A DNA stretch of 13,902 bases from an uncultured Collinsella sp. (lineage in GTDB: Bacteria; Actinomycetota; Coriobacteriia; Coriobacteriales; Coriobacteriaceae), in NCBI GenBank assembly GCA_900542965.1, contig UQPY01000050.1:1-13902 (forward strand), written 5' to 3'. Shown piece after piece: positions 6,290 through 12,692 of this stretch. Position 1 is the first letter of the stretch; every line of letters begins with the position of its first letter. The translations under genes were made by a program, and so were the position numbers. The notes beneath the pieces were generated by a model. That model was given only the letters and a program-made list of their open reading frames with translations, was not told the DNA's origin and did not search any database.

Positions 6290-6549
6290 CAGCGGCTCCT
6301 TTCAAAACTTCGCAACATAATACCGCGAATTGTGCAGACAACCCCAATCGACCCCAAAGTCACCCAAGGCAGCAGGCGCGCAGCGCCGCAGCTGCCGGCC
6401 ACGCCCCACAGTTCCCAAAGGCAGCAGGCGCGAAGCGCCGGGGTCGCCGCCGGGACTAGGGCCCGCAACAGCCACGTGCCCCCACATCAGCCCAGCGGCC
6501 CCAACCGACAACGACCCCATCGCAGATCGCTTGCAGCAGCGTCGCCGCA
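6290..6549 (-). other. GC-rich non-coding leader region of ogt
   Basis: No ORF here has a credible start or protein-like composition. The region holds the ogt ribosome site, a possible -10 (TATTAT, minus strand, 6322-6317) and a two-copy tandem repeat (6363-6440). The rest is C-rich on the plus strand with short hairpins; I see no known riboswitch. Confidence 0.5.
6363..6440 (-). repeat. two-copy tandem repeat with small hairpins
   Basis: Two units about 52 bases apart share CCCAA-GGCAGCAGGCGCG followed by AGCGCCG. Each contains a hairpin, GGCGC-GCA-GCGCC (6375-6387) and GGCGC-GAA-GCGCC (6427-6439). On the minus strand, which is ogt's leader, these become GGCGC-UGC/UUC-GCGCC stem-loops followed by a similar CTGCTGCC..TGGGG tail. 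Confidence 0.7.
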
Positions 6550-6679
6550 GGCGGGGGCCGGGCTTAGTTTTCAGAACACTCCGCAGACCAGTGTGGCGCC
6601 TTGTCCGCAGCTCCGAAGGAGCAGGACAAGGCGCCACACATGGTCGAGGACGTTCTGAAAACTAAGCCCGGCCCCCGCC
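6550..6679 (-). repeat. 130-bp long palindrome (hairpin element 1), 3' of asd
   Basis: The outer arms (6550-6577 and 6652-6679) are perfectly complementary over 28 bp; the inner arms (6591-6606 and 6624-6639) over 16 bp; the tip is GCTCC-GAA-GGAGC (6610-6622). Between outer and inner stems, read on the minus strand, lie GTCCTCGACCAT on one side and TGGTCTGCGGAGT on the other. These internal-loop sequences recur almost unchanged in the palindrome at 12009-12123, whose stems are unrelated. It starts 12 bases after the asd stop codon and could end or stabilise the asd transcript, but no T-run follows. Confidence 0.9.
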
Positions 6680-6691
6680 GGACAGGTCACA

Positions 6692-7717
6692 CTACTCGCA
6701 GAGCAGCTTAGCGATCTGGACGGCGTTGGTTGCCGCGCCCTTACGGATTTGGTCGCCGCAGCACCAGAAGGTGATGCCACGCGCGGCCTCGGGGTTCGAG
6801 ATGTCGCGGCGCACGCGACCGACCCAAATCAAATCCTGGTCGGACGTATCCATCGGCATGGGGAAGCGATCGTGCGCATCATCGGCGCTCATGTCGTCAA
6901 CCAGCTTCACGCCCGGAGCGGCAGCCAGCGCAGCACGGGCCTCGTCAACCGTAATGTCGCGCTCAAACTCAAGCGTAATGCTCTCGGAGTGCGAGCGCAG
7001 CACGGGCACGCGCACGCAGGTGCAGTTCACGCGCAGCTCGGGCAGGTGCATGATCTTGCGGCCCTCGTTTTGCAGCTTCATCTCCTCGGAGGTAAAGCCC
7101 TCTTCCTTGACGCCGCCAATCTGCGGAATCAGGTTGCTCGCGAGCTGGGCGGCAAATGCACGCGGCTCGGGAATCTCCTCTCCACGGCCCAGGGCGGCCA
7201 GCTGAGCCTCGAGCTCGGCCATACCGGGGGCGCCAGCACCCGAAGCCGCCTGGTACGTCGAGACGATCATGCGCTTTACGCCGGCAAGCTGATGCAGCGG
7301 CCACGTGGGAACCAGGCCGATGATGGTCGCGCAGTTGGGGTTGGCGATAAGACCATGATGCCACTTGATATCGTCGGCATTGATCTCGGGCACAACCAGC
7401 GGCACCTCGGGATCCATGCGGAAGGCATGGCTGTTGTCGGCTACGACGGCGCCGCGCTTGACGGCCTCGGGCAGCAGCTCCTTCGCGATATCGTCGCCGG
7501 CGGCTCCGAGCACAATATCACAGCCCTCAAAGGCCTCGGGGCAAGCCTCTTCGATCACGATCTGCTCGCCGCGGAACTCAACGGTCTTGCCCGCGGAGCG
7601 TGCACTTGCCAACAGCTTGAGCTTGCCGACCGGGAACTCCTGCTCGTTGAGGCACTCGAGCATCTGGGTGCCCACGGCTCCCGTCGCGCCCAAAATAGCA
7701 ACCGTGTACTGTTTCAT
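6692..7717 (-). CDS. asd: aspartate-semialdehyde dehydrogenase
   Basis: A 341-residue cytoplasmic enzyme that reduces L-aspartyl 4-phosphate to L-aspartate 4-semialdehyde with NADPH, the branch-point precursor for lysine/diaminopimelate, threonine and methionine. The nucleotide loop is GATGAVG (10-16), the catalytic cysteine is Cys129 in ANPNCAT, Gln156 sits in STYQAASGAG, and the catalytic His243 follows VPVLRSH. GDQIRKGAATNAVQIAKLL (321-339) is the usual end. The start at 7717 is chosen over the longer frame from 7804, because AAAGGGGG lies a few bases upstream and MKQYTVAILGATGAVG is the family N-terminus; the extra 29 residues would be intergenic. It follows lysC in the same direction with a 174-base gap, so enzymes 1 and 2 of the pathway are adjacent. 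Confidence 0.97.
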   Translation of the reverse strand: MKQYTVAILGATGAVGTQMLECLNEQEFPVGKLKLLASARSAGKTVEFRGEQIVIEEACPEAFEGCDIVLGAAGDDIAKELLPEAVKRGAVVADNSHAFRMDPEVPLVVPEINADDIKWHHGLIANPNCATIIGLVPTWPLHQLAGVKRMIVSTYQAASGAGAPGMAELEAQLAALGRGEEIPEPRAFAAQLASNLIPQIGGVKEEGFTSEEMKLQNEGRKIMHLPELRVNCTCVRVPVLRSHSESITLEFERDITVDEARAALAAAPGVKLVDDMSADDAHDRFPMPMDTSDQDLIWVGRVRRDISNPEAARGITFWCCGDQIRKGAATNAVQIAKLLCE

Positions 7718-7791
7718 GCTTCCCCCTTTAAAGGTTTTGGCTTTTGCCCGCACGCCGAGCAGACTGATTATTGTTGCCAGTGTATACAAGA

Positions 7792-7841
7792 ACGGGGCAG
7801 GCACGAAACCCGCCCCGTCGAAACGAAACCGAAACGAAACG
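7792..7841. repeat. inverted repeat and CGAAAC micro-repeats between lysC and asd
   Basis: ACGGGGC (7792-7798) pairs with GCCCCGT (7812-7818), extended by GG/CC after a mismatch; next to it CGAAACGAAAC occurs twice in tandem (7819-7829, 7830-7840). On the minus strand the hairpin is followed by only a weak T-rich stretch (TTCTTGT), so attenuation before asd is possible but not shown. Confidence 0.5.
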
Positions 7842-7851
7842 CCCCGCGCTA

Positions 7852-7877
7852 GATTTTTGGCACTTGTCCCAAAAATC
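7852..7877. repeat. inverted repeat just after lysC
   Basis: GATTTTTGG (7852-7860) and CCAAAAATC (7869-7877) are perfect nine-base arms around an eight-base loop, starting 14 bases after the lysC stop. The low-GC arms and the lack of a following T-run make a standard terminator unlikely; it may be an mRNA 3' structure or a protein site. Confidence 0.5.
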
Positions 7878-7891
7878 CACCGGGATAGCAG

Positions 7892-9280
7892 CTACTTGTG
7901 GAGCGCTGCCAAGGTGGGATCGGCCGGCGCAGGAGCCTCCAGGTCGGAGACCTTCACAATGCCGTTCTCATCGGAGAAGGCACGGTAAATGGTCTGAATC
8001 GCCAGGTCGAAGTCCTTCTCCTCGACACCGATAATGATGTTGATCTCGTCGCAGCTCTGCGAAATCATACGCACGCTCACGCCAGCCTGGCCAAGCATGC
8101 CAAACAGGTGGCCCGAGATGCCGGCACGACCGCGCAGGTTACGGCCGACGGTCGCGATAAGTGCCAGGCCCTCGACAACCTCGATCTCGAGCGGCTCGAC
8201 CTCCTGCTGAATGTCGCCCACGAGCGAGTACAGTGAATCGTGAACGTCCTGCTCCTGCACCACGGCGCCAAAGCGGTCGACACCGGTGGGCATGTGCTCG
8301 ACGGAAACGTCATAGCGCTCGAACACCGAAAGCGCACGGCGCATAAAGCCGACGCGGGGCTTGGTGCGGTCGCGGGCGACGTTGATGGCGACAAAACCGC
8401 GCTTGCCGGTCACGCCGGTAATGATGGGCTCCGCCTCGCCTTCATCAGCCGTCTCGCTAATGATGGTGCCGGGGTCCTGCGGCGCATTGGTGTTCTTGAT
8501 GACCAGCGGAATGCCTGCCTCGCGCACGGGGAACACGGCTTCCTCGTGCAGGACGCTTGCGCCCATGTACGAAAGCTCGCGCAGCTCCTCGTAGGTAACG
8601 CGCGCAATGGGCTGAGCCTCCGGAACAATACGCGGATCCGCAGAATAGAAACCCGAGACGTCGGTCCAGTTCTCGTAAAGGTCGGCGCCCAGGCACTTAG
8701 CCAAAATCGAGCCCGAGATATCGCCGCCGCCACGATCGAGCAGCTTGATCTGGCCCTCACGCGTCGCGCCGTAGAAACCGGGCATAACAAAGCCGCCCTG
8801 CTGACCGTACTCCTGCACCAGCTCGGAGGTGCGGTTCATGCTGAGCGTACCGTCGTGATGGAACGCAACGACCGTCGCAGCATCCAGGAACGGCAGGCCC
8901 AGATACTCGGCCATCAGGCGAGCGGTGAAGTACTCGCCGCGGCTCACGAGCTCCTCGGTGGAGTAGCCGCCCGAGCGGGCGCGCTCGGCAAAGGCCGCAA
9001 ACTCTTCGCGGATGGGATAGGTGAGTTCCAGCTCGTCAGCGATATCAAAGTAGCGCTGGCCAATGTCCTCGAGTAGCTCCTCGCACGACACGTGGTACTT
9101 AACGTGCGCGTTAACCAGGTAGAGCAGGTCGGTCACCTTGGTGTCGCCCTTAAAGCGGCGACCGCAGGCGGAAACCACCACAAAACGGCGGGCAGGGTCG
9201 GCATCGACGATGGCCTTGATCTTCTTGAAGTGTTCGGCGTCGGCGACCGACGAGCCGCCAAACTTGGCAATTTTTATCAT
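7892..9280 (-). CDS. lysC: aspartate kinase
   Basis: A 462-residue enzyme that phosphorylates L-aspartate, the first committed step of the lysine, threonine and methionine pathways. The amino-acid kinase domain shows KFGGSSVADAEH (6-17), VSRGEYFTARL (112-122), LDRGGGDISG (181-190) and ENWTDVSGFYSADPR (203-217). Two ACT domains (about 308-375 and 376-445) carry feedback control, with SQSCDEINIIIG (407-418) in the second. It is monofunctional, with no homoserine dehydrogenase fused. The YENWTDVSGF and DRGGGD variants resemble the aspartokinases of gut Firmicutes and actinobacteria more than E. coli LysC. ATG 9280 fits the family start, but the nearest purine-rich site (AGAAAGG) is about 13 bases away, longer than usual. 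It is divergent from thrC over 103 bases. Confidence 0.96.
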   Translation of the reverse strand: MIKIAKFGGSSVADAEHFKKIKAIVDADPARRFVVVSACGRRFKGDTKVTDLLYLVNAHVKYHVSCEELLEDIGQRYFDIADELELTYPIREEFAAFAERARSGGYSTEELVSRGEYFTARLMAEYLGLPFLDAATVVAFHHDGTLSMNRTSELVQEYGQQGGFVMPGFYGATREGQIKLLDRGGGDISGSILAKCLGADLYENWTDVSGFYSADPRIVPEAQPIARVTYEELRELSYMGASVLHEEAVFPVREAGIPLVIKNTNAPQDPGTIISETADEGEAEPIITGVTGKRGFVAINVARDRTKPRVGFMRRALSVFERYDVSVEHMPTGVDRFGAVVQEQDVHDSLYSLVGDIQQEVEPLEIEVVEGLALIATVGRNLRGRAGISGHLFGMLGQAGVSVRMISQSCDEINIIIGVEEKDFDLAIQTIYRAFSDENGIVKVSDLEAPAPADPTLAALHK

Positions 9281-9383
9281 GGCGTGGAGGTTACCTTTCT
9301 AAAAGCCTCTGCAAACCTGTTTTGCGCGCTCTGATACCATGGTTTCACCGATTGGGACCAAGGCATCCGAGGAGCAGTGTTAT
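9281..9383. promoter_or_regulatory. divergent lysC/thrC control region with a near-palindrome
   Basis: The 103 bases between the starts must contain both promoters. At 9333-9346, GATACCATGGTTTC is a 12-of-14 palindrome centred on CCATGG, a candidate shared operator. No T-box (no TGGNACC specifier-end motif), leader peptide or riboswitch is visible, and -35/-10 pairs cannot be fixed confidently. GAGGAGC at 9369-9375 is the thrC ribosome site. Confidence 0.4.
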
Positions 9384-10901
9384 ATGGGAACTTATCATAG
9401 TACACGAGGACGCACTTTATCATGCTCAAGTAAGGTGGCAATCCGCACCGGCATAGCTCCCGACGGGGGTTTGTTTGTCTCGGACGAGCTTGGCACCCAG
9501 CAGGTCGATATCAGCTCGCTTGCAGATAAATCGTACTTTGAAATCGCTCAAAATGTGTTGGGAATGTTACTGAACGATTACACGGACGAAGAAATTTCGG
9601 CCTGTGTGAATGAGGCTTACCGCGGTACGTTTGCAAGTGATGAGGTCACGCCACTCGTCAAACTCGACGCAGCGCCGGGCACCGACGCTCCTCAAACCTA
9701 TGTGATGGAGCTCTTTGGCGGTCCGACGAGCGCCTTTAAGGACGTCGCTCTGCAGATGCTCCCCCGCCTGATGGCCCGAACCTCCGCCAAGGACGGCGGC
9801 GCCGAGCGCATCATGATCGTCACCGCCACGTCGGGCGACACAGGCAAGGCGGCACTCGCCGGCTTTGCCGACGCCCCGGGCACGGGCATCACCGTCTTTT
9901 ATCCCGAGGGCAAAGTCAGCCGCGTGCAGAATCTGCAGATGTCCACACAGGAGGGCGATAACGTCGCCGTCTGCGGCATCCGCGGCAACTTTGACGACGC
10001 CCAGAGCGCCGTCAAGCGCATCTTTGCCGATAAGGAGCTTGCCGAGCGTCTGGAGGCCGCAGGCACGGTGCTTTCGAGCGCCAACTCCATCAACGTCGGC
10101 CGTCTGGTACCGCAGGTCGTCTACTACTTTGCCGCCTATGCGCAGCTGTTGCGCGCCGGCGCCATCAAGGCTGGCGATGCCGTGGAGTTCTGCGTACCGA
10201 CCGGCAACTTTGGCGATATCCTGGCCGGTTACTATGCCAAGCGCATGGGTCTGCCCGTTGCCAAGCTCGTCGTGGCGAGCGACAAGAACAATGTACTCGC
10301 CGACTTTTTGACCACCGGCGTCTACGACCGCAACCGTCCGTTCTTCACGACCATCTCGCCGTCGATGGACATCCTCATTAGCTCCAACCTGGAGCGCATG
10401 CTGTACTTCCTGTCCGATGGCAACTGCGAGCTCGTCGCCGGCCTTATGGAGCAGCTTGCCCAGACCGGCCGCTACGAGGTGCCCGCCGAGCTGCTGGCAA
10501 AGATTCAGAGCGTGTTTGGCTGCGGCTGGGCAAGCGAGGACGAGGTCCGCGCCGCCATCAAGAACTGCTGGGATGCCAACGACTACGTGATCGACCCGCA
10601 CACCGCTTGCGGCTATCACGTCTTTGAGCAGGTCGCTCCCGCCGAGGGTGCCAAGGCCCGCGTGCTGCTTTCGACCGCCAGCCCCTACAAGTTCCCGCGC
10701 GCCTGCTGCGACGCCCTGGGCCTCGACGTTCCCGAGGATGACTTTGAGGCTATGCGCGTGCTCGAGCAGGCCACCAACACGGTCGCCCCGACCCAGCTCG
10801 CCGAACTCGAGTCCAAACCCGTCCGCTTCGAAGACGTCTGCGACGTAGCCGAGATGGCCAACTACGTAGAGTCCGCCGCCAAAAAGATGGCCACCAACTA
10901 A
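9384..10901 (+). CDS. thrC: threonine synthase
   Basis: A 505-residue PLP enzyme that converts O-phospho-L-homoserine to L-threonine. The N-terminal domain opens MGTYHSTRGRTLS, the YxSTRG signature of the family; PLP-binding Lys119 is in GGPTSAFKDVAL; the phosphate-binding loop is TATSGDTGKAA (147-157); and NSINVGRL occurs near 236. The length fits the long (E. coli/yeast-like) form rather than the ~350-residue plant/Bacillus form. I use ATG 9384, with GAGGAG nine bases upstream, instead of an in-frame ATG at 9339 that lies in the divergent control region and lacks a ribosome site. A strong intrinsic terminator follows within ten bases, so thrC may be transcribed separately from thrB. Confidence 0.97.
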   Translation: MGTYHSTRGRTLSCSSKVAIRTGIAPDGGLFVSDELGTQQVDISSLADKSYFEIAQNVLGMLLNDYTDEEISACVNEAYRGTFASDEVTPLVKLDAAPGTDAPQTYVMELFGGPTSAFKDVALQMLPRLMARTSAKDGGAERIMIVTATSGDTGKAALAGFADAPGTGITVFYPEGKVSRVQNLQMSTQEGDNVAVCGIRGNFDDAQSAVKRIFADKELAERLEAAGTVLSSANSINVGRLVPQVVYYFAAYAQLLRAGAIKAGDAVEFCVPTGNFGDILAGYYAKRMGLPVAKLVVASDKNNVLADFLTTGVYDRNRPFFTTISPSMDILISSNLERMLYFLSDGNCELVAGLMEQLAQTGRYEVPAELLAKIQSVFGCGWASEDEVRAAIKNCWDANDYVIDPHTACGYHVFEQVAPAEGAKARVLLSTASPYKFPRACCDALGLDVPEDDFEAMRVLEQATNTVAPTQLAELESKPVRFEDVCDVAEMANYVESAAKKMATN

Positions 10902-10910
10902 ACCCCTTAT

Positions 10911-10948
10911 AAGGCGCCGGCGAAAGCCGGCGCACCTTCTTTTTATTT
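10911..10948 (+). terminator. intrinsic terminator of thrC
   Basis: GCGCCGGC (10914-10921) and GCCGGCGC (10926-10933) form an eight-base GC-only stem around a GAAA tetraloop, extended by AAG/CTT pairing, and followed by CTTTTTATTT. This is a textbook rho-independent signal ten bases after the thrC stop. Confidence 0.92.
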
Positions 10949-10976
10949 AGCTTTCGGGATGATGACGAGCATGCGA

Positions 10977-11088
10977 GCGGGTCTGGCCGTTTAGTTCGTC
11001 GCGAGTTCCGCACGAGCCGGAAAGCACTTAATGTGCTTTCCGAGCGAACCAGGACTGCCCGAGCAGCGAACTAAACGGCCGGACCCGC
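10977..11088. repeat. 112-bp long palindrome (hairpin element 2), directly before the thrB ribosome site
   Basis: The 22-bp outer arms (10977-10998 and 11067-11088) are complementary with one T-G pair, which RNA would tolerate. The inner hairpin is GGAAAGCAC (11019-11027), loop TTAAT, GTGCTTTCC (11033-11041). The internal-loop segments are 20 and 25 bases. They contain TTCCGCA and AGGACTG, the complements of the TGCGGA and GTCCT cores seen in the palindromes at 6550-6679 and 12009-12123, at equivalent places. The right arm ends two bases before AGGAGG of thrB. Confidence 0.85.
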
Positions 11089-11102
11089 CCAGGAGGACCC
11101 AC

Positions 11103-11984
11103 ATGATCAAAATCACCGTCCCAGCAACCAGCGCCAACCTAGGCATCGGCTACGACACCCTCGGCATGGCCGTCAGCCTCTACTCGCACTTCACCTTCGA
11201 GCGCGCCGACAAACTCACCATCACCGGATGCCCCGAGGAGTTCCAAAACGAGAATAACCTGGTCTACGTGAGCTTTGTGGATGCACTGGCCGCATGGGGC
11301 GAACCGGCCTTCCCCGTCGCCATCGACATTCAGACCGACGTGCCCGTCGCCCGCGGCCTGGGTTCCAGCTCAACCTGCGTCGTCGCTGGCATCATGGCGG
11401 CCGCCGCGCTGACGGGCCACACCGTCGACCGCGCCGAGCTCGTCCGCATTGCCACCGAGGTCGAGGGCCATCCCGATAACGTCGCCCCCGCTATCCTGGG
11501 CGGCGCCGTCTGCTCCTTTACGCCGACCGACTCGCTGCCCCAGTGCCTGCGATACGAGGTAAGCGATCGCTTGCGTTTTATTACCGTGATTCCGCCCTAC
11601 GAGGTTCATACGAGTGAGGCGCGCAAGGTTGTGCCGCAGGAGATTCCACTCTCCACCGCCGTATGGCAGATGGGCCGCATCGCCGGTATGACGCGCGGCC
11701 TGGAGACCGGCGACCTTGACCTGATTGCCGCCGCCAACGACGACCGCATCCAGGAGCCCTATCGCCGCCGCCTCATCCCCGACTACAACGCCGTTCGCGA
11801 CACCTGCCTTAACGGAGGCGCCAAGACCATCTGGATCAGTGGTTCGGGCTCAACCCTCATGGCCGTGACTGACGACACCATCGTGGCAAAGTTCCTGCAG
11901 GTCAAACTGCGTGAACAGTTCCCCAAGTGTGACACGCACATTCTGACGTGCGACACGGAAGGCGCCCAGATCGAATACCTGTAG
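11103..11984 (+). CDS. thrB: homoserine kinase (GHMP family)
   Basis: A 293-residue kinase that phosphorylates L-homoserine to O-phosphohomoserine, the substrate of ThrC encoded just upstream. All three GHMP motifs are present: the N-terminal VPATSANLGIGYDTLG (6-21), the ATP-binding PVARGLGSSSTCV (81-93), and the C-terminal ISGSGSTLMAV (245-255). EGHPDNVAPAILGG (121-134) is the homoserine-kinase-specific block. The start at 11103 has a perfect AGGAGG (11091-11096) six bases upstream; an in-frame start at 11031 would lie inside the hairpin and is rejected. Two hundred bases, a terminator and a large palindrome separate it from thrC, so it either has its own promoter or depends on read-through that the hairpin could modulate. 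Confidence 0.96.
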   Translation: MIKITVPATSANLGIGYDTLGMAVSLYSHFTFERADKLTITGCPEEFQNENNLVYVSFVDALAAWGEPAFPVAIDIQTDVPVARGLGSSSTCVVAGIMAAAALTGHTVDRAELVRIATEVEGHPDNVAPAILGGAVCSFTPTDSLPQCLRYEVSDRLRFITVIPPYEVHTSEARKVVPQEIPLSTAVWQMGRIAGMTRGLETGDLDLIAAANDDRIQEPYRRRLIPDYNAVRDTCLNGGAKTIWISGSGSTLMAVTDDTIVAKFLQVKLREQFPKCDTHILTCDTEGAQIEYL

Positions 11985-12008
11985 CGCCCCGTCTCATTGC
12001 TCTCACCA

Positions 12009-12123
12009 GTCCCCTTGTGGCTTCCCCTGAAAACGTCCTCGATCATGAATTGCCCCGTCGTGCGCTTCGCGCGACGGGGCAATTCGATCTGCGGATTGTT
12101 TTCAGGGGAAGCCACAAGGGGAC
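12009..12123 (+). repeat. 115-bp long palindrome (hairpin element 3), 3' of thrB
   Basis: Perfect 26-bp outer arms (12009-12034 and 12098-12123), perfect 14-bp inner arms (12047-12060 and 12072-12085) and a GCGC-TTC-GCGC tip. The internal loops are GTCCTCGATCAT (12035-12046) and GATCTGCGGATT (12086-12097), nearly the same as in the minus-strand reading of 6550-6679. It begins 24 bases after the thrB stop codon, so it would form the 3' end of the thrB transcript; no T-run follows. Confidence 0.9.
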
Positions 12124-12133
12124 CTGCACAGCC

Positions 12134-12163
12134 TCGACAGGATATCGCATTCGCTGATTTAAT
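12134..12163 (+). promoter_or_regulatory. promoter-like site before the 12203 remnant
   Basis: TCGACA (12134-12139, one mismatch to TTGACA) and TTTAAT (12158-12163, two mismatches to TATAAT) are 18 bases apart, and AAGGGG with an ATG follows about 40 bases later. Judged by sequence match alone. Confidence 0.4.
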
Positions 12164-12202
12164 CTTGCGTTCCTTCGGAACAACGGACAAGGGGCCTTCA
12201 CG

Positions 12203-12319
12203 ATGCGGAAAGATTTGGGGGCAAAGCCACTGGCCTCCCCTACGTTAACTTCGCTGGCGGCGGCTACAGGAACCTACGCTCTGGAAAGTCGCCGGGCTGA
12301 TTTTTTGGCTTCTATTTGA
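12203..12319 (+). pseudogene. possible 5' remnant of a flavin reductase-type gene (38 codons)
   Basis: ATG 12203 has AAGGGG nine bases upstream and a promoter-like pair before that. The peptide begins MRKDLGAKPLASP, and its first ten or so residues resemble the conserved start of flavoredoxin/flavin-reductase-family proteins of gut anaerobes (MRK-[DN]-[FL]-GAKP followed by YP-P-V). After that it becomes low-complexity (TSLAAATGTYALESRRADF) and stops at 12317, where about 170 more residues would be expected. I read it as a gene cut after about a dozen codons. It could instead be a genuine short ORF or chance; the similarity is from memory and short. Confidence 0.33.
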
Positions 12320-12398
12320 TAAAGACGCACTTCCCAGCATCTCATTCGCCCTATAGCTCTGTTTTAATTTCTAATTGATGATCGATGCGTGGCGTCAT

Positions 12399-12662
12399 CT
12401 AATTATCTTCGCTACTCAAAACAGCCCCAAGTTTACGTACTAGCGTCTCAACAGTAATTCCGAGTGCATCCGCATAGACAAACTGCTCATAAACCCTAAG
12501 GCTGCGTTCCCCGGTCTCGACCTTTGAGATGAACGACTGAGGTACCCCCAGTTTCTTTGCGAGTTCAACCTGAGTGATACCTTGCTCCCGACGAATCTGG
12601 GAAAGGCATTTTCCGCATGTCCTGTTAGCATCAACGTTCATGCCGTTTACGCTATATTCCAT
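12399..12662 (-). CDS. small XRE-family helix-turn-helix regulator
   Basis: An 87-residue DNA-binding protein that is essentially one XRE (lambda Cro/CI-like) domain: LSQIRREQGITQVELAKKLG contains helices 1-2, VPQSFISKVETGERSL holds the recognition helix and the ExGxR turn, and YADALGITVETLVRKLG closes the fold. No second domain, protease site or toxin partner is visible. Start choice: ATG 12662 (87 aa) or ATG 12641 (80 aa); neither has a good ribosome site, and a TTG at 12677 would begin inside the operator. I prefer 12662, about 20 bases after the likely transcription start. It probably represses itself and the divergent gene at 12763 through the palindrome at 12667-12689. Confidence 0.88.
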   Translation of the reverse strand: MEYSVNGMNVDANRTCGKCLSQIRREQGITQVELAKKLGVPQSFISKVETGERSLRVYEQFVYADALGITVETLVRKLGAVLSSEDN

Positions 12663-12663
12663 T

Positions 12664-12692
12664 TTGATATATCCCAAACTGGGATATATTTA
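12664..12692 (+). promoter_or_regulatory. promoter of the Cys-repeat membrane protein gene
   Basis: TTGATA (12664-12669) and TATTTA (12687-12692) are 17 bases apart, and the spacer contains most of the operator palindrome. Predicted transcription start near 12699, giving a leader of about 64 bases. Confidence 0.5.
12667..12689. promoter_or_regulatory. palindromic operator between the XRE gene and the divergent gene
   Basis: ATATATCCC (12667-12675) and GGGATATAT (12681-12689) are perfect nine-base arms around AAACT. The arm length and CCC-N5-GGG core fit binding by an XRE dimer. It lies within the rightward promoter's spacer and over the start point of the leftward promoter, so one bound dimer could shut both. 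Confidence 0.75.

Larger units (their letters stand above)
12124..12398. other. gap between thrB and the XRE gene, one degenerate start fragment
   Basis: Apart from the promoter-like site and the 38-codon remnant described separately, this 275-base gap shows a small hairpin, GTTCC-TTC-GGAAC (12170-12182), and AT-rich sequence toward the XRE stop. I see no RNA gene or terminator with a clear stem and T-run. Confidence 0.4.

Noticed and set aside
5570..6658. A 362-codon open frame on the plus strand
   Set aside because: Only the first ~42 codons are protein-like (Abi_2). The rest is the reverse complement of ogt and its GC-rich leader, with an Arg/Pro/Gln-rich composition typical of antisense frames.
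6550..6679. Integron attC site
   Set aside because: The outer loop edges read AAC...GTT as in attC, but the RYYYAAC/GTTRRRY boxes and extrahelical bases are absent, and the stems are perfectly symmetric; no integrase or gene cassette is nearby.
7852..7877. Intrinsic terminator of lysC
   Set aside because: AT-rich arms and no T-run on the minus-strand side; kept only as an inverted repeat.
12203..12245. Resemblance to a c-di-GMP-I (GEMM) riboswitch core (GGGGGCAAAGCC..GGCCT)
   Set aside because: The GNRA-capped helix and the second half-site are missing, no gene follows in the right orientation, and the same bases are explained by a codon-like ORF start.
12399..12677. Toxin-antitoxin pair formed by the XRE gene and a neighbour
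   Set aside because: The divergent partner is a 337-residue membrane protein without toxin motifs, and there is no small same-strand gene beside the XRE regulator.
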